DNA from: Notospermus geniculatus
Taxonomy: Eukaryota; Nemertea; Pilidiophora; Heteronemertea; Lineidae
DNA: 64,000 nt
Reading direction: 5' to 3'
Assembly: GCA_002633025.1 (NCBI GenBank)
Contig: NMRB01001922.1
Coordinates: forward strand, 60,460 to 124,459
Every line of letters starts with the position of its first letter. Positions within the stretch are counted from its first letter, which is position 1. The position numbers and the translations under genes are program-made. Of the stretch, positions 1 through 10,438 are shown piece by piece. The notes beneath the pieces were generated by a model. The model made no database searches. It was not told the DNA's origin and saw only the letters and a list, made by a program, of their open reading frames with translations.

Positions 1-545
1 TAGTCAGATTTTTTTGCGTCAAAAATTCGAGATTTCGAGTCACTTTTCATAACCCTTAATCATAAGGACATGTATTTGGTGAAGAAGGACAACTAGAAAT
101 GTTTATATCATCGTCCATGAAATGCCAATCCTACCGGCTCCGTTAGTTCCGTCGGTGTCGTCCCTAGACTGGTACACGATCCTAACTATTTTACATCGGG
201 CTTTTGCATATGTTAGGACCGGGCGTGCCTACCGCCTTCGTGCCTCTGATTGGTCGGTGCTGGCGCAGGTGGTAAGTATGTGAACTATTATGTTGATAGA
301 TTTTCTATTTTTAACATGGAAAACCCCGGCATGATTGGTGAATTTCCTGGGTCAAAGGTCGGTCACCTTCTATCTGCATTCTGGTACGTCAGCCGTATTG
401 AGAATTGAATAAATTTACATAATTTACATAACATTTTCAAGTGACGTCACTGTCAGAATTCCTCCACAAATGGCGGCCACGACTGGTCCTACCATTCAAA
501 AGCGACACCAACGGTAGGACCAGGTACTAGTCTATGTCGTCCCCT
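1..545. other. Intergenic, nothing recognised
   Basis: I see no gene, repeat boundary or RNA here. The only structure is weak: a CCTACCG...GTCGGTGTCG stretch near 150-175 has an imperfect reverse complement near 500-522, which could be a worn inverted-repeat element. Confidence 0.4.
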
Positions 546-955
546 TCATTACTGCCTTCCACAGAACTTGTCGCCACAGTTGCATCTTGTTCCCCGGTTG
601 TGTTGGTGTCGACGTCCGGCGTACCTACAGAAGTCATCCCTCCACATCCGGGCATATTACCGCCACATATCCCTCCGCTCGTACCAGTAGAAAGATTCGA
701 TTTATCAGTGTCTGTTATTACATAAAATAAGAAAACTTAATATCCGCGATACACTCGCTCATCATTTTTTGTTTCGGTGTCCCAGCCGTACTAATAAGTT
801 GGACACGCAGCCAACTTTCAGAAAAAACTGATTTCGAACAAACTTTCCAACAACTGCACGCAAGACGAGATTTAGCACAAAACTTATTTGTTTTACGGCT
901 GGTTTCACCTGATCATAACATTTTTTTCTTCGTTGATTAAAAGTAATAAAGTATT
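546..955. repeat. Segmental duplication, copy 1
   Basis: About 410 bp here recur at 15467-16480 with scattered substitutions. The second copy is longer because a 617-bp element has inserted in it. The shared part includes a possible minus-strand exon (553-711) and adjoining non-coding DNA ending in an AAAGTAATAAAG tract. Homology stops abruptly on both sides. Confidence 0.85.
553..711 (-). CDS. Possible exon of an unidentified gene, duplicated copy 1
   Basis: On the minus strand a 159-bp open segment is bounded by a plausible acceptor (TAATAACAG just above 711) and a GTAATG donor just below 553. Only one reading frame is open. Its translation is rich in Gly, Thr, Ser and Asp, with Cys near residues 14 and 20 (GGICGG, PGCGG) and an acidic, threonine-rich end. 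The other copy (15472-15630) keeps the same frame, the acceptor AG and a better donor (GTAAGG), with few changes. I recognise no family. It could equally be a stop-free stretch of repeat DNA; preservation of both splice sites in both copies is the main argument for an exon. Confidence 0.25.
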
Positions 956-1107
956 GGCCTATAGAAAAGTCTACAAAACTAACATTATAATTAACTATTG
1001 AAAAGGTAATAAAGAACATTGAAAATGAAGTAAAGAACACTGATACGTATTTTATGCTTCTCGAATTCATTTGAATTGCCTGCCACCAATTTTATTATAC
1101 GTACAAC
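712..1107. other. Intergenic; second half of the segmental duplication
   Basis: Up to about 955 this is the non-coding part of the duplication shared with 16257-16480. The remaining AT-rich bases up to the TTAA element show no feature I can support. Confidence 0.5.
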
Positions 1108-1503
1108 TTAAAGGGAGACATGCGAAAAATATTGCCCGCCGGGCACAAGCTGCCTTTGTTTTGATTAGCGCACAGCGCCATCTGTTAATACGCGGTGACA
1201 CTACGCTGTAGCACAGGCCCCTGGAGAACTATCAGTGAGTTTAGAACACGTATCTAACCAAACGTATCTAAAAAACAACACGTACCTAAAAACACACCAC
1301 GAGCTCACAAATCCGTGAGCTTGGGGTGTATTTTTACGAACTAGTGTTTTTTGGTAAGGTACGTGTAATAAACTCACTGATAGTTCTCCAGGGGCCTGTG
1401 CTACAGCGTAGTGTCAGTGCGTATTAACAGATGGCGCTGTGCGCTAATCAAAACAAAGACAACTTGTGCCCGCCGGGCAATATTTTTCGCATGTCTCCTT
1501 TAA
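1108..1503. mobile_element. Foldback MITE with TTAA target site (piggyBac-like)
   Basis: Inverted arms of about 135 bp (1112-1245 and 1375-1499) pair almost fully; the outer ends read AGGGAGACATGCGAAAAATA. Each end abuts TTAA (1108-1111 and 1500-1503), the target site of piggyBac-type transposases. The 396-bp element has no coding capacity, so it would need a transposase from elsewhere. Arms include ATATTGCCCGCCGGGCA, itself partly palindromic. Confidence 0.8.
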
Positions 1504-2648
1504 GAGCACTTCCATTCACTGTAGCCTTCACTTATTTTCAGTGCATCGCCTTTGGAGTTATCAAGAATGTAGGAGCCACCCTTTTTTCTTCAATGTACAT
1601 GTATTCTGTAGGCAAGTTTGCTGTGGATCATCCGGAAAAAGGATATTTCCACAAAAGAATAACATGCTTTTTACCCCGCTTGGCCCATAGACCAAGAGGT
1701 CTTATTGGCACTAGGGGCTCTCCATTTCATCAACCCTGTGGCCTGTGGCAGTGTAAACGTGTAAATTGTCAGAGTGTATGAAAAAATGCCAATGGGACCC
1801 GTTCGTCGGCAAGGGCGAGCAGGAAGCCGCTGTTGTGGATACCGTCGTTGCATATGATCTACCAGCTTATATCCTGTTGTACCAACCCAGACACAGAATA
1901 AACATGATGCTTGTACAAATCGCTTGGGCTGACGTAGCTCCCGTTGAAGTGGGAATGTTGAAAAACGGTCTGTTTGGTTGATTGCTGGGATGAAATGAAA
2001 CCAAGACCCGTTTGATAGAATCCGATGCCACTCGATCGCCTTCCTTCCTGATGTTTCTCTGTATTGTTCACGGAATTAAAGTCCTAGTTCCATCAAAAAA
2101 TTGACTACACAGATTATTACTGAGGTGTATAGAAGACATAAATAGACACATTTTGCTTTTTGTTTTATCAAATTTGGATGAGTAGTTTGGGAAATATCGA
2201 GGAATATGTGTGTAAAAATGCCAGTGCTATTCTCCGTACAGTGAGGAGTGAAAAATGCTAATTTATGCGTATGTCACTGCAGGGATAAATGAAATCAAAT
2301 CTGAGCCATCCAATGTGGAGATAAAGTTCATTTTCGTTTAATATTCACTAATTGACAAATTTCTGACTTGATTCTTTCACATAAATAGTTGCATAAGTCC
2401 ATTACAGCACTAAAATGTATGCTCATTATGCAAATTCCTGCAGTGACGTCATCTAATTTGGCAGAACATCCTCCTCTGACTAAACCCATGAAATATGTTA
2501 TAACTTTTTAACCAATTGGAATTTTTCAATAAAATAAAAAGCATTTTGATCAGCACAATATGCCCTAACTTTCTATCTCTGTAGAGTCCAATGGGGAGGG
2601 TCGTTATTCATGGTGCCTCTCTGTAGATGTATTGTTGGGCGACATCCG
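1504..2648. other. Intergenic with one duplicated segment
   Basis: No supported gene. A segment at 1775-1843 is about 90% identical to 2775-2844, about 1 kb away. In both copies it reads KCQWDPFVGKG on the plus strand, but either strand could be the sense strand and no complete exon can be drawn. Other open frames here lack codon structure or recognisable domains. Confidence 0.45.
1775..1843 (+). repeat. Dispersed duplicate, copy 1 (KCQWDPFVGKG reading)
   Basis: This 69-bp block matches 2775-2844. The second copy continues as a 46-codon open frame that reaches a GTATAT donor-like site after CTGACAG near 2905, which hints at an exon fragment. Both flanks diverge, so this is a short dispersed duplication. 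Confidence 0.6.
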
Positions 2649-2735
2649 GGGGGGGGCATTAGATTCTTTTACACATCTATCAGCATTTCNTACACATCTA
2701 TCAGCATTTCTTTGTGTGAATCCCCCCCCCCCTTC
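2649..2735. other. Assembly seam: single N between two 20-bp direct copies
   Basis: A lone N at 2690 separates two identical 20-bp blocks (2670-2689 and 2691-2710), and the block lies between a run of G (2649-2657) and a run of C (2724-2735). This is the mark of two contig ends that overlap but were joined with a placeholder N instead of being merged. Confidence 0.75.
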
Positions 2736-2774
2736 CTTGTACTGCCATATTGAACAGACTTGGCCTATCCTGCT

Positions 2775-2905
2775 GTGTATGCAAAAATGCCAATGGGACC
2801 CGTTCGTCGGCAAGGGCGGACAGGAAACCGCTGTTGTGGATACCAGTTTTGGAAACACTGAAAACGAGGAACAATGGCAGATGTTCCACAAATATTTCCT
2901 GACAG
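2775..2905 (+). pseudogene. Possible exon fragment, unidentified
   Basis: The first 70 bp duplicate 1775-1843. The frame then stays open through ENEEQWQMFHKYFLTG to a possible donor (ACAG then GTATATC) near 2905. No acceptor was found upstream and no domain is recognised. Retention of the reading in both copies is the only support, so this may be chance. Confidence 0.2.
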
Positions 2906-2936
2906 GTATATCAATTAACTGATGCTGACCCGATAC

Positions 2937-3089
2937 TAGGGAGTTTAAGAAATCAAACGATAAACGTTAACTTTACGACAACGTTATTTTTTGTACCGAA
3001 AATGCAATATATAATCTGGTGAATTCGCAGTATGAAAAATAACGTTGTCGTAAAGTTAACGTTTATCGTTTGATTTCTTATACTCCCTA
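2937..3089. mobile_element. Short foldback MITE, TA target (mariner-like)
   Basis: Near-perfect inverted arms of about 55 bp (outer ends TAGGGAGT) surround a spacer of about 40 bp. Flanking TA dinucleotides at 2937-2938 and 3088-3089 fit a Tc1/mariner-type target. There is no coding content. Confidence 0.8.
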
Positions 3090-4186
3090 TTGTTGAATAT
3101 AAAACGCTTAAACCTCATTAAAAATAACATTGAATAAGGTAAACACTGTCATCAATACAAACATTTTTATTTGTTCACTTAAGTACAATTTATTTGTTTA
3201 CTTAAATACATTGACATTTCCATTACGAAAATTACGTACTGGACCACTTCAAAACTCAGCATAATAGCACTGACGATTGAACACATTATAAACCTTTATT
3301 CTCTTTTCGTAATCCCTCCTCCACCATTAATAAAATCGATGAGCCAATAAACAAAGTCTCAATGCAGTCAAACTATTGTGGTCAATTTACAATACACGGA
3401 GATTAGCGTTGTCATGACAGTCCCCCATCAGAATATATCATAACGTCGACATTTCGGATTTGCCATTCCGTCCCAGACGCCGATTTGCCAGACTTCAGGC
3501 TCTCAAACAAGTTTATGGTAGGTGAAAAACTCGTCTTTATACATATTTCCAACAAAGATGGCGGTCTAACATTTCTCACCATATGACGTCAGAAGTTTAC
3601 TATTCAATGGCTGGTGATACGCCAAGCTGATCAGCGGACCTCGGACAGAAAAGTTAGGTAAAATGATTGTCTGAAATGCTAGTGGCAGTATAGTCTCGCT
3701 TGGCCAGACGCTGCGGGCTCACCCCTTCGGTAAATCATACTCCGCGTCTGGCTCTTTTAGAGATTAACAGTCGTGAACACCGCGTGGTGGCAGCACTGGT
3801 CCTTGGGTTTTCCCAACTTCGTTCGCTTTCTGACAGTATGACGCGTGGTCCAAGGTTGTCTGAGCGAACTGTACCCCTGGGGACGAGGTTGGGTTTTTCC
3901 TGGAAGTAATTTCCGCGGGAATTATGAGTGAGAAAGCGTGGTGATTGGCTGGAGCCCAGTGGAGTGCCATCTAGCGGTGTTACCGGCTTTTGAGCCCCAA
4001 AATTGCCAGTGTGTAGGAGACTGGGACGTCGGATACACACTGGGGCCGAGTGTAGTGGCAGTAGTGTTATATCATGCTTGGGCAATGAATGACCATGACG
4101 TCACCTGGGAGAACCCGAAGGCCACCACCTTTGTTGGGAAGGTCTCGTTTTACGTTTTTGGCTTTCGCTGATCGCTTATAAAATTT
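3090..4186. other. Intergenic, no supported gene
   Basis: Open frames here lack recognisable domains. A GCCAGACGC/GCGTCTGGC inverted pair at about 3702-3753 and a CCTTGGGTTTTCCCAAC-like inverted pair at about 3800-3900 suggest worn repeats. A TATTCAATGG and several TGACGTCA-like words occur, but I would not call a promoter. Confidence 0.4.
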
Positions 4187-4246
4187 ACATGTATATGGCA
4201 AGCGGATGTACATGTATACATGTATACATGTAGGTGTACATGTATA
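4187..4246. repeat. ACATGTA-type microsatellite
   Basis: Repeated GTACATGTATACATGTATAC words, self-complementary and common in many marine invertebrate genomes. A stub reading TATGGCAAGCGGATG within it suggests a foldback end broke here. Confidence 0.7.
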
Positions 4247-4450
4247 TAGCAAGCGGATTGTCCAGTTACTAAAGAAACCTATATTTTTGCAATAAAACCT
4301 AGGGCCGTATTTTAGAACGTTCCTTAACATTGAAGTCCACCTTAAATCTATTGATCTCGATGGTTTTACCATAGACTTAAGGTCGTCCTCAACGTTAAGT
4401 AAGGTTCTAAAATGCGACCCCTAGTTTTATGGTTAAAAATAAACTATTGG
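4246..4450 (+). mobile_element. Foldback family, truncated left end (copy IV)
   Basis: It begins AGCAAGCGGATTGTCCAG and continues AAACCTATATTTTTGC, as in the intact copy at 18049. It is split by a small MITE at 4302-4420, and the arm resumes (TAGTTTTATGG) before losing similarity near 4450. The right arm is missing. Confidence 0.7.
4302..4420. mobile_element. 119-bp MITE inserted in the foldback fragment
   Basis: Inverted ends GGGCCGTATTTTAGAAC and GGGTCGCATTTTAGAAC. A CTA trinucleotide flanks each side (4299-4301 and 4421-4423), consistent with a 3-bp target duplication as in PIF/Harbinger-type elements. Removing it rejoins the foldback arm cleanly. Confidence 0.7.
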
Positions 4451-4454
4451 GCGA

Positions 4455-4676
4455 TGCACTGCATCATATCAAAATTGCCGCCATTTGAGCATAAACACAA
4501 ACTGTGATTTGTGAAAGAACTTTTTCTGTCACGTTTTTCGAGAAAATGACAGTGATGATGGCTGTAGCGGCAAAAAAGCAAATCGGTTGATGTATGGTAT
4601 ATCAAATTTGAGCCAGCCATTGTGGAGCTATCGTTGATAAACCTCGCGCCACTCGAAAGTGGAATGGAGAGTAGTT
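4455..4676. mobile_element. Long-TIR family, right-half copy
   Basis: It matches the right part of the elements at 27531-27976 and 48321-48762: a CTGTCACG...GACAGTG segment, the GAGCTATCGTTGATAAAC block, and the end GTGGAATGGAGAGTAGTT. The left arm has been lost. A tRNA-like B-box (GGTTCGACTCCC) follows at about 4688-4700. Confidence 0.7.
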
Positions 4677-5734
4677 ATCCTACGGTCCCTGGTTCGACTC
4701 CCGACTAGGACGACACGTTTTTCACCGTTCCTCCTGTCTCGTATTTTCTTTTTTAGTGAAAAAACTCTAAGTCCGAACAAAATTCCCCAACGGGTTGGGA
4801 TAAAAAAGTTCGCGTCCTGGCCAAATGTGGACCTCCCATTCAGGCCATTCTCCCGTTTTTCACTCCACTCCCGTCCCCAAATAACCATCCACCCCCCACC
4901 CCCACCCCCACGTGACTTTCCAAAGGCTTCCTGCCTTGTTTTGTTTNTTGGCAAGCGGATTGTCAAGTTACTAAAGAAACCTATATTTTTGCAATAAAGC
5001 CTAGTTTATGGTTAAAACTTAGTGTTTGTGAAAAAACTATAGGTTCTTTGACAAAAACTAAGTTTTCTCGTAAAAAACCTAGCTTTTTGCACAAAATTTA
5101 TATTTTTTATAATAAAATCAGGCTTTACTGCCAAAAATTTTCAATAAAACCAAGTTTTTGTACACTAAAATACAAGTTTTGGGGCAATACATGTAAGTGG
5201 ACAAAAAGCCAAGAACCCTATATTTTGGCAAAACCTGGTTTTATCGAAAAAAACTTAAGTTTTTCTCTAATAAAACCAATATTTTTTTAGAACATACAAG
5301 TTTCTTGAATAACTGGACAAACGGCCTAAAAAAACCTGATTTATCACCTCACGAAACTTTTATTTTCTACCTCGTCGCTATGTATACGATTTCGTTATCA
5401 TGATGGGACGAGGAGGAACCTCGGGGCCGTGGGTCATGATGTATATGGTTGCATGCACCGCAATACTGGTGACACTGGTGACGGGTTTTTGCCAACCTCG
5501 TACCTACGAAATCATAATGGTCAGTTGGGTCGAGGTTTAAAAAGGTAGGTTTCTATAAAAACTAGCTTTTTGTCAAAAACCTACTTTTTATGGCATAAAA
5601 CTTGGTTTCATTAAAAAAACTTGGTTTTGTGACTGATAAACTTACTTTTATGCCATGGAATTTGAAACGTACATTTTTGTCGATAAAATGGTAAAAAACG
5701 TCCTGTTTCATAAAGCAAATTTAAGCGAATGGTT

Positions 5735-7470
5735 ATGGCAAGCGGATTGTCCAGTTATTCAAAAAACCTATATTTTTGCACTAAAACCTAGTTTTTTGCT
5801 CATAAAACTTACTTTTTGTGGAGAAAATATAGGTTTTTTGACAAAAACTAAGTTTTTTGAGCAAAAAACCTAGTTTTTGTGATAAAACTTATATTTTTAC
5901 AATAAAACCTGTTTTTTTGCAATAAAACTAAGTTTTTTGCGATAAAATATAGGTTTTTCAATCATCAGCATAAAACTTAGTTTTTTGTACAAAAATGTTA
6001 GTTTTTCGTCAATAACTGGACAAACAGCCAAAAACCTACATTTATGCTTAAAAAACCTGGTTTTATACAAAAACTTAGTTTTTCTTCAATAAAACCTGTA
6101 TTTTTGTAGAAAATATAGGTTTCTTGAATAACTGGACAAACGGCGTACAAAAACCTAGTTTTTGTCAGGAAACTTACATTTTCTGCCTCGTCCCATGTGT
6201 ACGATTTCGCTGTAATATTGGGACGAGGATAGGAAACCTCGGCCCCACATGGTACTTAATGCTTTCACCCACAATTGACTTGGATGTTCGTAGTGGAAGT
6301 ACGCTGAACTGCGCATTGGTATGCATGGGCGGTTATTTCCGCAAAAAATCAGTGTCAGGCTTTTCATTTTAGCACATAATTCCTATGTAGACAGTGCACA
6401 AGTAGCGTGAAATATCCTCAAAAGCAAGATTTATTACGTTTATCCGAGGTTTTGTATGCTGACAGCGTAATTTAAAAGTTGCGAGAGAAACTGTACAGAA
6501 CTCGCGAAAGAACCAAGTTTAGGATCCAAGTTTCACATCCAAGTTTAAGATAACAATTTTTCAATTGTCCGCTAGATGGCGCAACAGTTGAACCAGCCAA
6601 GGCCTTATGTACACTGTAGACAACCCTCGGCCAATGGTAGCCTACCCAATACTCATTATGTTAATGATTAGGCCTCCAATATGATAATAGAATCAGCTGA
6701 AGCGCCATCTAGCAAGCGATTGAGAAATTGTTATCTTAAACTTGGATGCGAAACTTGGATCCTAAACTTGGTTCTTTCGCGAGTTCTGTCGCAACATATA
6801 TAAATTACGCGGTCTGCATATAAAACTTCGGATAAACAAAATAAATTTTGCTTTTGAAGATGCTTCCCGCTACTTGTGCGCTCTCTGCATAGAATTTCTG
6901 TGCTAAGAATGAAAAACCTGACACTGATTTTCTGCGGAAATAACCGCCCATAGGTATGCGCATGGGGACGGGTATTTTACCAACCTCGTACCGACGAAAT
7001 CATCTTGGTCAGTGGGACCGAGGTTTAAAAAGGTAGGTTTCTGATAAAAACTAGGTTTTTATCAAAAACCTACTTTTTATGGCAAAAAACTTAGTTTTAG
7101 TCAAGAAACCAAGTTTTTTGACTGATAAACTTAGTTTTATGGAATAACTGGACATTTCAGTGCAGAAACTTACATTTTTGTCGATAAAATGGGGGTTGTT
7201 TGGCATAAAACCAGGTTTTTTGTCCTAAAATATAGGTTTTTTACAAAAACTAAGTTTTTTTTTACAAAAACCTATATTTTATGAAGCAAAAAACTAAGTT
7301 TATTTCTATAAAACATGGTTTTAGACAAAAACTAGGTTTTTTGCTCAAAAAACTTAGTTTTTGTCGAAAAACCTATATTTTCTCCACAACAACTAAGTTT
7401 TATGAGCAAAAAACTAGGTTTTAGTGCAAAAATATAGGTTTTTTGAATAACTGGACAATCCGCTTGCCAT
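5735..7470 (+). mobile_element. Foldback element with palindromic-word arms (copy II)
   Basis: Bounded by ATGGCAAGCGGATTGTCCAG and its reverse complement. The 8-bp flanks GAATGGTT and AAATGGTA agree at six positions, a worn target duplication. Length is 1736 bp, or about 1.1 kb without the nested element at 6325-6951, close to the 1028 bp of copy I. The core is split by that nested element. TAACTGGACA recurs inside the arms, echoing the terminal repeat. Confidence 0.85.
6325..6951. mobile_element. MITE, hAT-like, ATGGGCGGTTATTTCCGCA ends
   Basis: The terminal inverted repeats ATGGGCGGTTATTTCCGCA continue into arms that pair over more than 150 bp (for example AAACTTGGATCC near both thirds). 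Flanks TGGTATGC and AGGTATGC agree at 7 of 8 positions, an 8-bp duplication as made by hAT transposases. It sits in the core of foldback copy II. The same terminal repeat bounds 21707-22469. Confidence 0.8.
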
Positions 7471-7804
7471 AAATGGTATCATTAACTTCAATTCCTTTTC
7501 CATTTGGTTAAAGGTACCATTACCTTAAAGTCACTTTATGAAACAGGCCCCAGGTTTTTATTCATAAAATATAGTTTTTTTGACGAAAAGTAAGTTTTTT
7601 GAAGAAAAAAAACTATATTTAATAATGGGAAAGTTTTTTGTATAAAAGTTGGTTTTATGACGACAACTAGGTTTTTTAGGCAAAAAACTTAGTTTTCGTC
7701 AAAAAAACATATTTTATCCACAAAACCTAAATTTTTTAACCACAAAGCTAGGTTTTATTGCAAAAATATTGGTTTCTTTAATAACTGGACAATCCGCTTG
7801 CCAT

Positions 7805-8345
7805 AGGTGTAGATTTTGTCTGTTTTTTTTTTCGTTTACATCTTGCTGTATACGAAGCACACAATCAGTAATTAGCAGCAACAGCGCATACACAGGATAA
7901 AATATTATTGTTCTTCCGTATTTGTGACCTGTTCCAGAAAACCATCCATTTGTCAAAAATTTTCATATTTTATGTTTTGATGGATTTGTGTAGAAGAGAC
8001 AGGGAGCTTTATAACGACACTTAAATTTTGATAATCGGACAATAATAATGGAAATTCTAGTTTTTGGAAGGTCACGTGCCGATAAAACACCGTTTTTCGA
8101 AAAAAACAAAGAAAATACGCTGTGAAGTCAAGAAATGACAATGGTTTTGGTCTCGCAACTGATCATAAACTGAGAATTTAACACTTTATACATGTTATAA
8201 TGATAATCTCTGGGTTTTGGTGGGAAGAAATGTGTTTGAATAAGTTCACAAATGTTCTGTCGAAGAAAAAAAACTTGATTTTGTTTTTTTTTTACTTTTG
8301 ACATTTTTGCTAATGTGTACCTGGCCACATTTTTGTCTTTACAGG
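7805..8345. other. Upstream region of the receptor gene
   Basis: No repeat is recognised after the foldback end. A pyrimidine-rich tract ending TTTGTCTTTACAG at 8333-8345, 13 bases before the start codon, looks like a splice acceptor, so a 5' non-coding exon probably lies upstream. I can identify neither that exon nor a core promoter. Confidence 0.45.
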
Positions 8346-8358
8346 TAAAATCCTCATC

Positions 8359-9246
8359 ATGGATTGGCAGAAAGTTCTGGAAATTCTTGTCCTTGTGCTC
8401 TTGGTGGGGATGGAAAGGCAGATTTTCAACCTTTCTGCCGCAAGACGTCTTCACGAGTACAAAGTTGGAAAGTCATTATCAGTCGAGATGTTTGCATTTG
8501 GTAATGAATCATGTGTACGGGAGATTCCTTGCGATGAATCCGACTGCAAAAACTGCCTCAGTTGTTACACCATGGCATGTACGACTGGCGAAGGAAAGAG
8601 ATACTATATACGTGGAAAATGGTACGAATCATCCTGGATTAGATTTAATAAAACAGAAGAACAAGGTTGTGCTACCGAGCCTACTTATTTAGAACTGACA
8701 GAACCGGAAGAACATTCTGACACTTTTCAAATGAAAATAAAGGAGTTCTACAATAAGGTGAACATATGTTTGGCAGAACCTCTGTGGGCCAATGAATGGA
8801 AGTCCCATGGGGTAAAACCCATATCGAAGTACTTATTCCCATTCATAACATTCACACCCGATGTTCTAGTCGAGATACAGTCTCCAGTTTCACCGCCGTA
8901 CTACAGGTACTATGACGTATCTAGTACGACACTTACAATGAAGATATATGAGCATCTCTACCAACGACCAGAACCTGACCCAAATTGTACGTGCCCTGAC
9001 GGGAGTATACAGCACAAGTGTAACTGCTATCATCTCATTAATAACGATGTTCAGCAGCCTACGTGGAAGAGTGCAGACACACGTTGTAAGGACAAAGGTG
9101 GGAAACTTGTGAGTATTGGTGATGAACGAGAAATGACTGCCCTCAAACACTTCCTCAGAACGGAATGGTGGGAAAAGACAGGGAGTTATCTTGTTGATGG
9201 AGGCTGGTACTTCATTGGACTTCAACAGGTCACTAAAGTACAAGAC
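8359..9246 (+). CDS. Receptor exon 1: signal peptide, Cys-rich region, first half of C-type lectin domain
   Basis: The first coding exon of the large receptor (296 codons, ending in phase 0 at GAC before donor GTAAGTTTAC). The start at 8359 is chosen because it follows a probable acceptor and opens a signal peptide with hydrophobic core VLEILVLVLLVG. Residues about 50-105 hold a cysteine cluster (CVREIPC, CKNCLSC) of no family I know. From about residue 217 (CTCPDG, CNCYHL) a C-type-lectin-like domain starts, with WKSADTRCKDKGGKLVSI and, at the end, WYFIGLQQ, the usual first half of the fold; it is completed by the next exon. Several N-glycosylation sequons (NES, NKT, NCT) fit an extracellular segment. 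The exon is followed by repeat-filled intron DNA. Confidence 0.8.
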
Positions 9247-9540
9247 GTAAGTTTACAGGGATCGTTTCACTCTGACAGTTCACGGTGGGCTACCCGTCGA
9301 GGGTTATTAGAATTACCCTCGACGTATGGCCGCCATTTTCCCAATCGATTCGCGAGGATTTTTGCTCACTGTGACCAGTAGAGTGTAATTCACGGCTTCA
9401 TTTTCAGCAGGTTTGTAGAGAAAATTGTCACACACATGTCTGTACTTGTCTTTTCTCTGCTAATTGCCTATGAGCCGCGTAATTTGCCTTTGAAAACATC
9501 GATGAAGTCGAGGGTTTTTCACACGGTCGAATCACCCTCT

Positions 9541-10438
9541 AGATGACCTTTACAAGCACGTAAAATTTCGGCCTGATTAAACTTCTAATATGGCCATCAG
9601 GTGGCGTAACCCGAAAATCATCAAATGTGCTATAACTCAGGAACGACTTGACCCAGAGCGCTCAAATGTGCTATGTGGAACCCTCTAGATGACCTTTATG
9701 TGCATGTGAAGTTTTGGCCCGATCGAACATCGAATATGGCCGCCAGGTGGCATAACCCAAAAATCATTGAAGTCCTGCAACTTGGGAATGACTTGACCCA
9801 GATTGCTCATAACTGACATGTACCTCTCTCTGTCATTACACTATTATGTCCAAACGGACCATTTCATTAGAGAGCTGTTTTATATTCTCGGTTTCTACTT
9901 CCAGAAAAAGCAAGTGTCAACTTTAAAATGGGTCGACTTCACTCCAGCCTCGTACTATGAATGGTATAACTCCATTAATCTTCTTCACTTCGACTCCGAA
10001 AACAAGAGAGACAAGATCCCTCGAAATCTTACAAAGATTATTATTAAAACACAGATGCAGCCAACTCCAAGTGAATCGTCTTCTTGTGTGCTCATGTACA
10101 CCGGCGCTCACATGCTGCAAGAGAGAAGTTTCTGGTTTATGATACCGTGCAGCTTCCCTTTGGGAGGGGGGCAGTACATCTGTGAGAAAAAAGCCGAAGT
10201 TGATGCAAACTTCACGGTGGCCACGCCACGACTGCAAGGTGTCCTGTCCAATTCAACGACAGGTGGGCATGGCACTTCAATGACGAACTGTGACATGGGC
10301 TGGATGTACCACAACAGAACTTGTTACATGATGTATACATCCTTACTTCCATTGAATACGTCAACAAACGTGACAGATCTGGAGAACGAATGCTTGAAGA
10401 GGGGATCCTCTGTCATGTCTGCTGATGGCACAACCGAG
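9541..10438 (+). repeat. Tandem segmental duplication, unit 1 (with exon)
   Basis: Matches 10740-11625. In the exon part 11 of 534 positions differ; the intronic part shows similar divergence plus small indels, including an AATATCC triplication in unit 2. Similarity ends at the exon's last base: unit 1 continues with GTAACG and intron, unit 2 with coding sequence. Confidence 0.9.
9905..10438 (+). CDS. Receptor exon 2, upstream copy (lectin domain second half); optional or relic
   Basis: A 178-codon segment preceded by acceptor TTCTACTTCCAG and followed by donor GTAACG after GAG. Both borders are phase 0, so it could be included before the downstream copy, giving a protein about 178 residues longer, or be skipped without harm. 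It encodes the WVDF...YYEWYN half of the first lectin domain, ending YICEKK, and the start of a second lectin-like domain (CDMGWMYHNRTC). It differs from the downstream copy at seven amino acids. Reading through the donor adds about a dozen codons (TILRSETITSF) and a stop at 10475-10477, which would make a soluble lectin-type product. Usage cannot be decided from DNA. Confidence 0.55.

Larger units (their letters stand above)
5699..7551. mobile_element. MITE with CCTGTTTCATAAAG ends, split by a foldback element
   Basis: Left part 5699-5734 and right part 7471-7551 together match the intact 398-bp element at 49319-49716, including AATGGTACC and TCACTTTATGAAACAGG. The GGGG of the left terminus is degraded. 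It interrupts foldback copy III and is interrupted by copy II. Confidence 0.75.
4949..7804 (+). mobile_element. Foldback element with palindromic-word arms (copy III, outermost of a nest)
   Basis: The ends TGGCAAGCGGATTGTCAAG (next to a seam N at 4947) and ACTGGACAATCCGCTTGCCA are inverted. The left arm (4949-5365) and right arm (5546-5698 plus 7552-7804) are chains of near-palindromic words such as AAAACTTAGTTTTTTG and AAAACCTATATTTTT. The core (about 5366-5545) is unique sequence containing GGGACGAGG and AACCTCGT. The right arm is split by a MITE (5699-7551) that carries another foldback copy, which carries a further MITE. No transposase is encoded. Confidence 0.8.

Noticed and set aside
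4659-4997. 112-codon open frames on both strands
   Set aside because: They cross a MITE end, a tRNA-like segment and a seam N.
5655-6372. Lys/Phe-rich open frames in the foldback arms
   Set aside because: They are readings of the AAAACYTAKWTTTT word array and appear on both strands.
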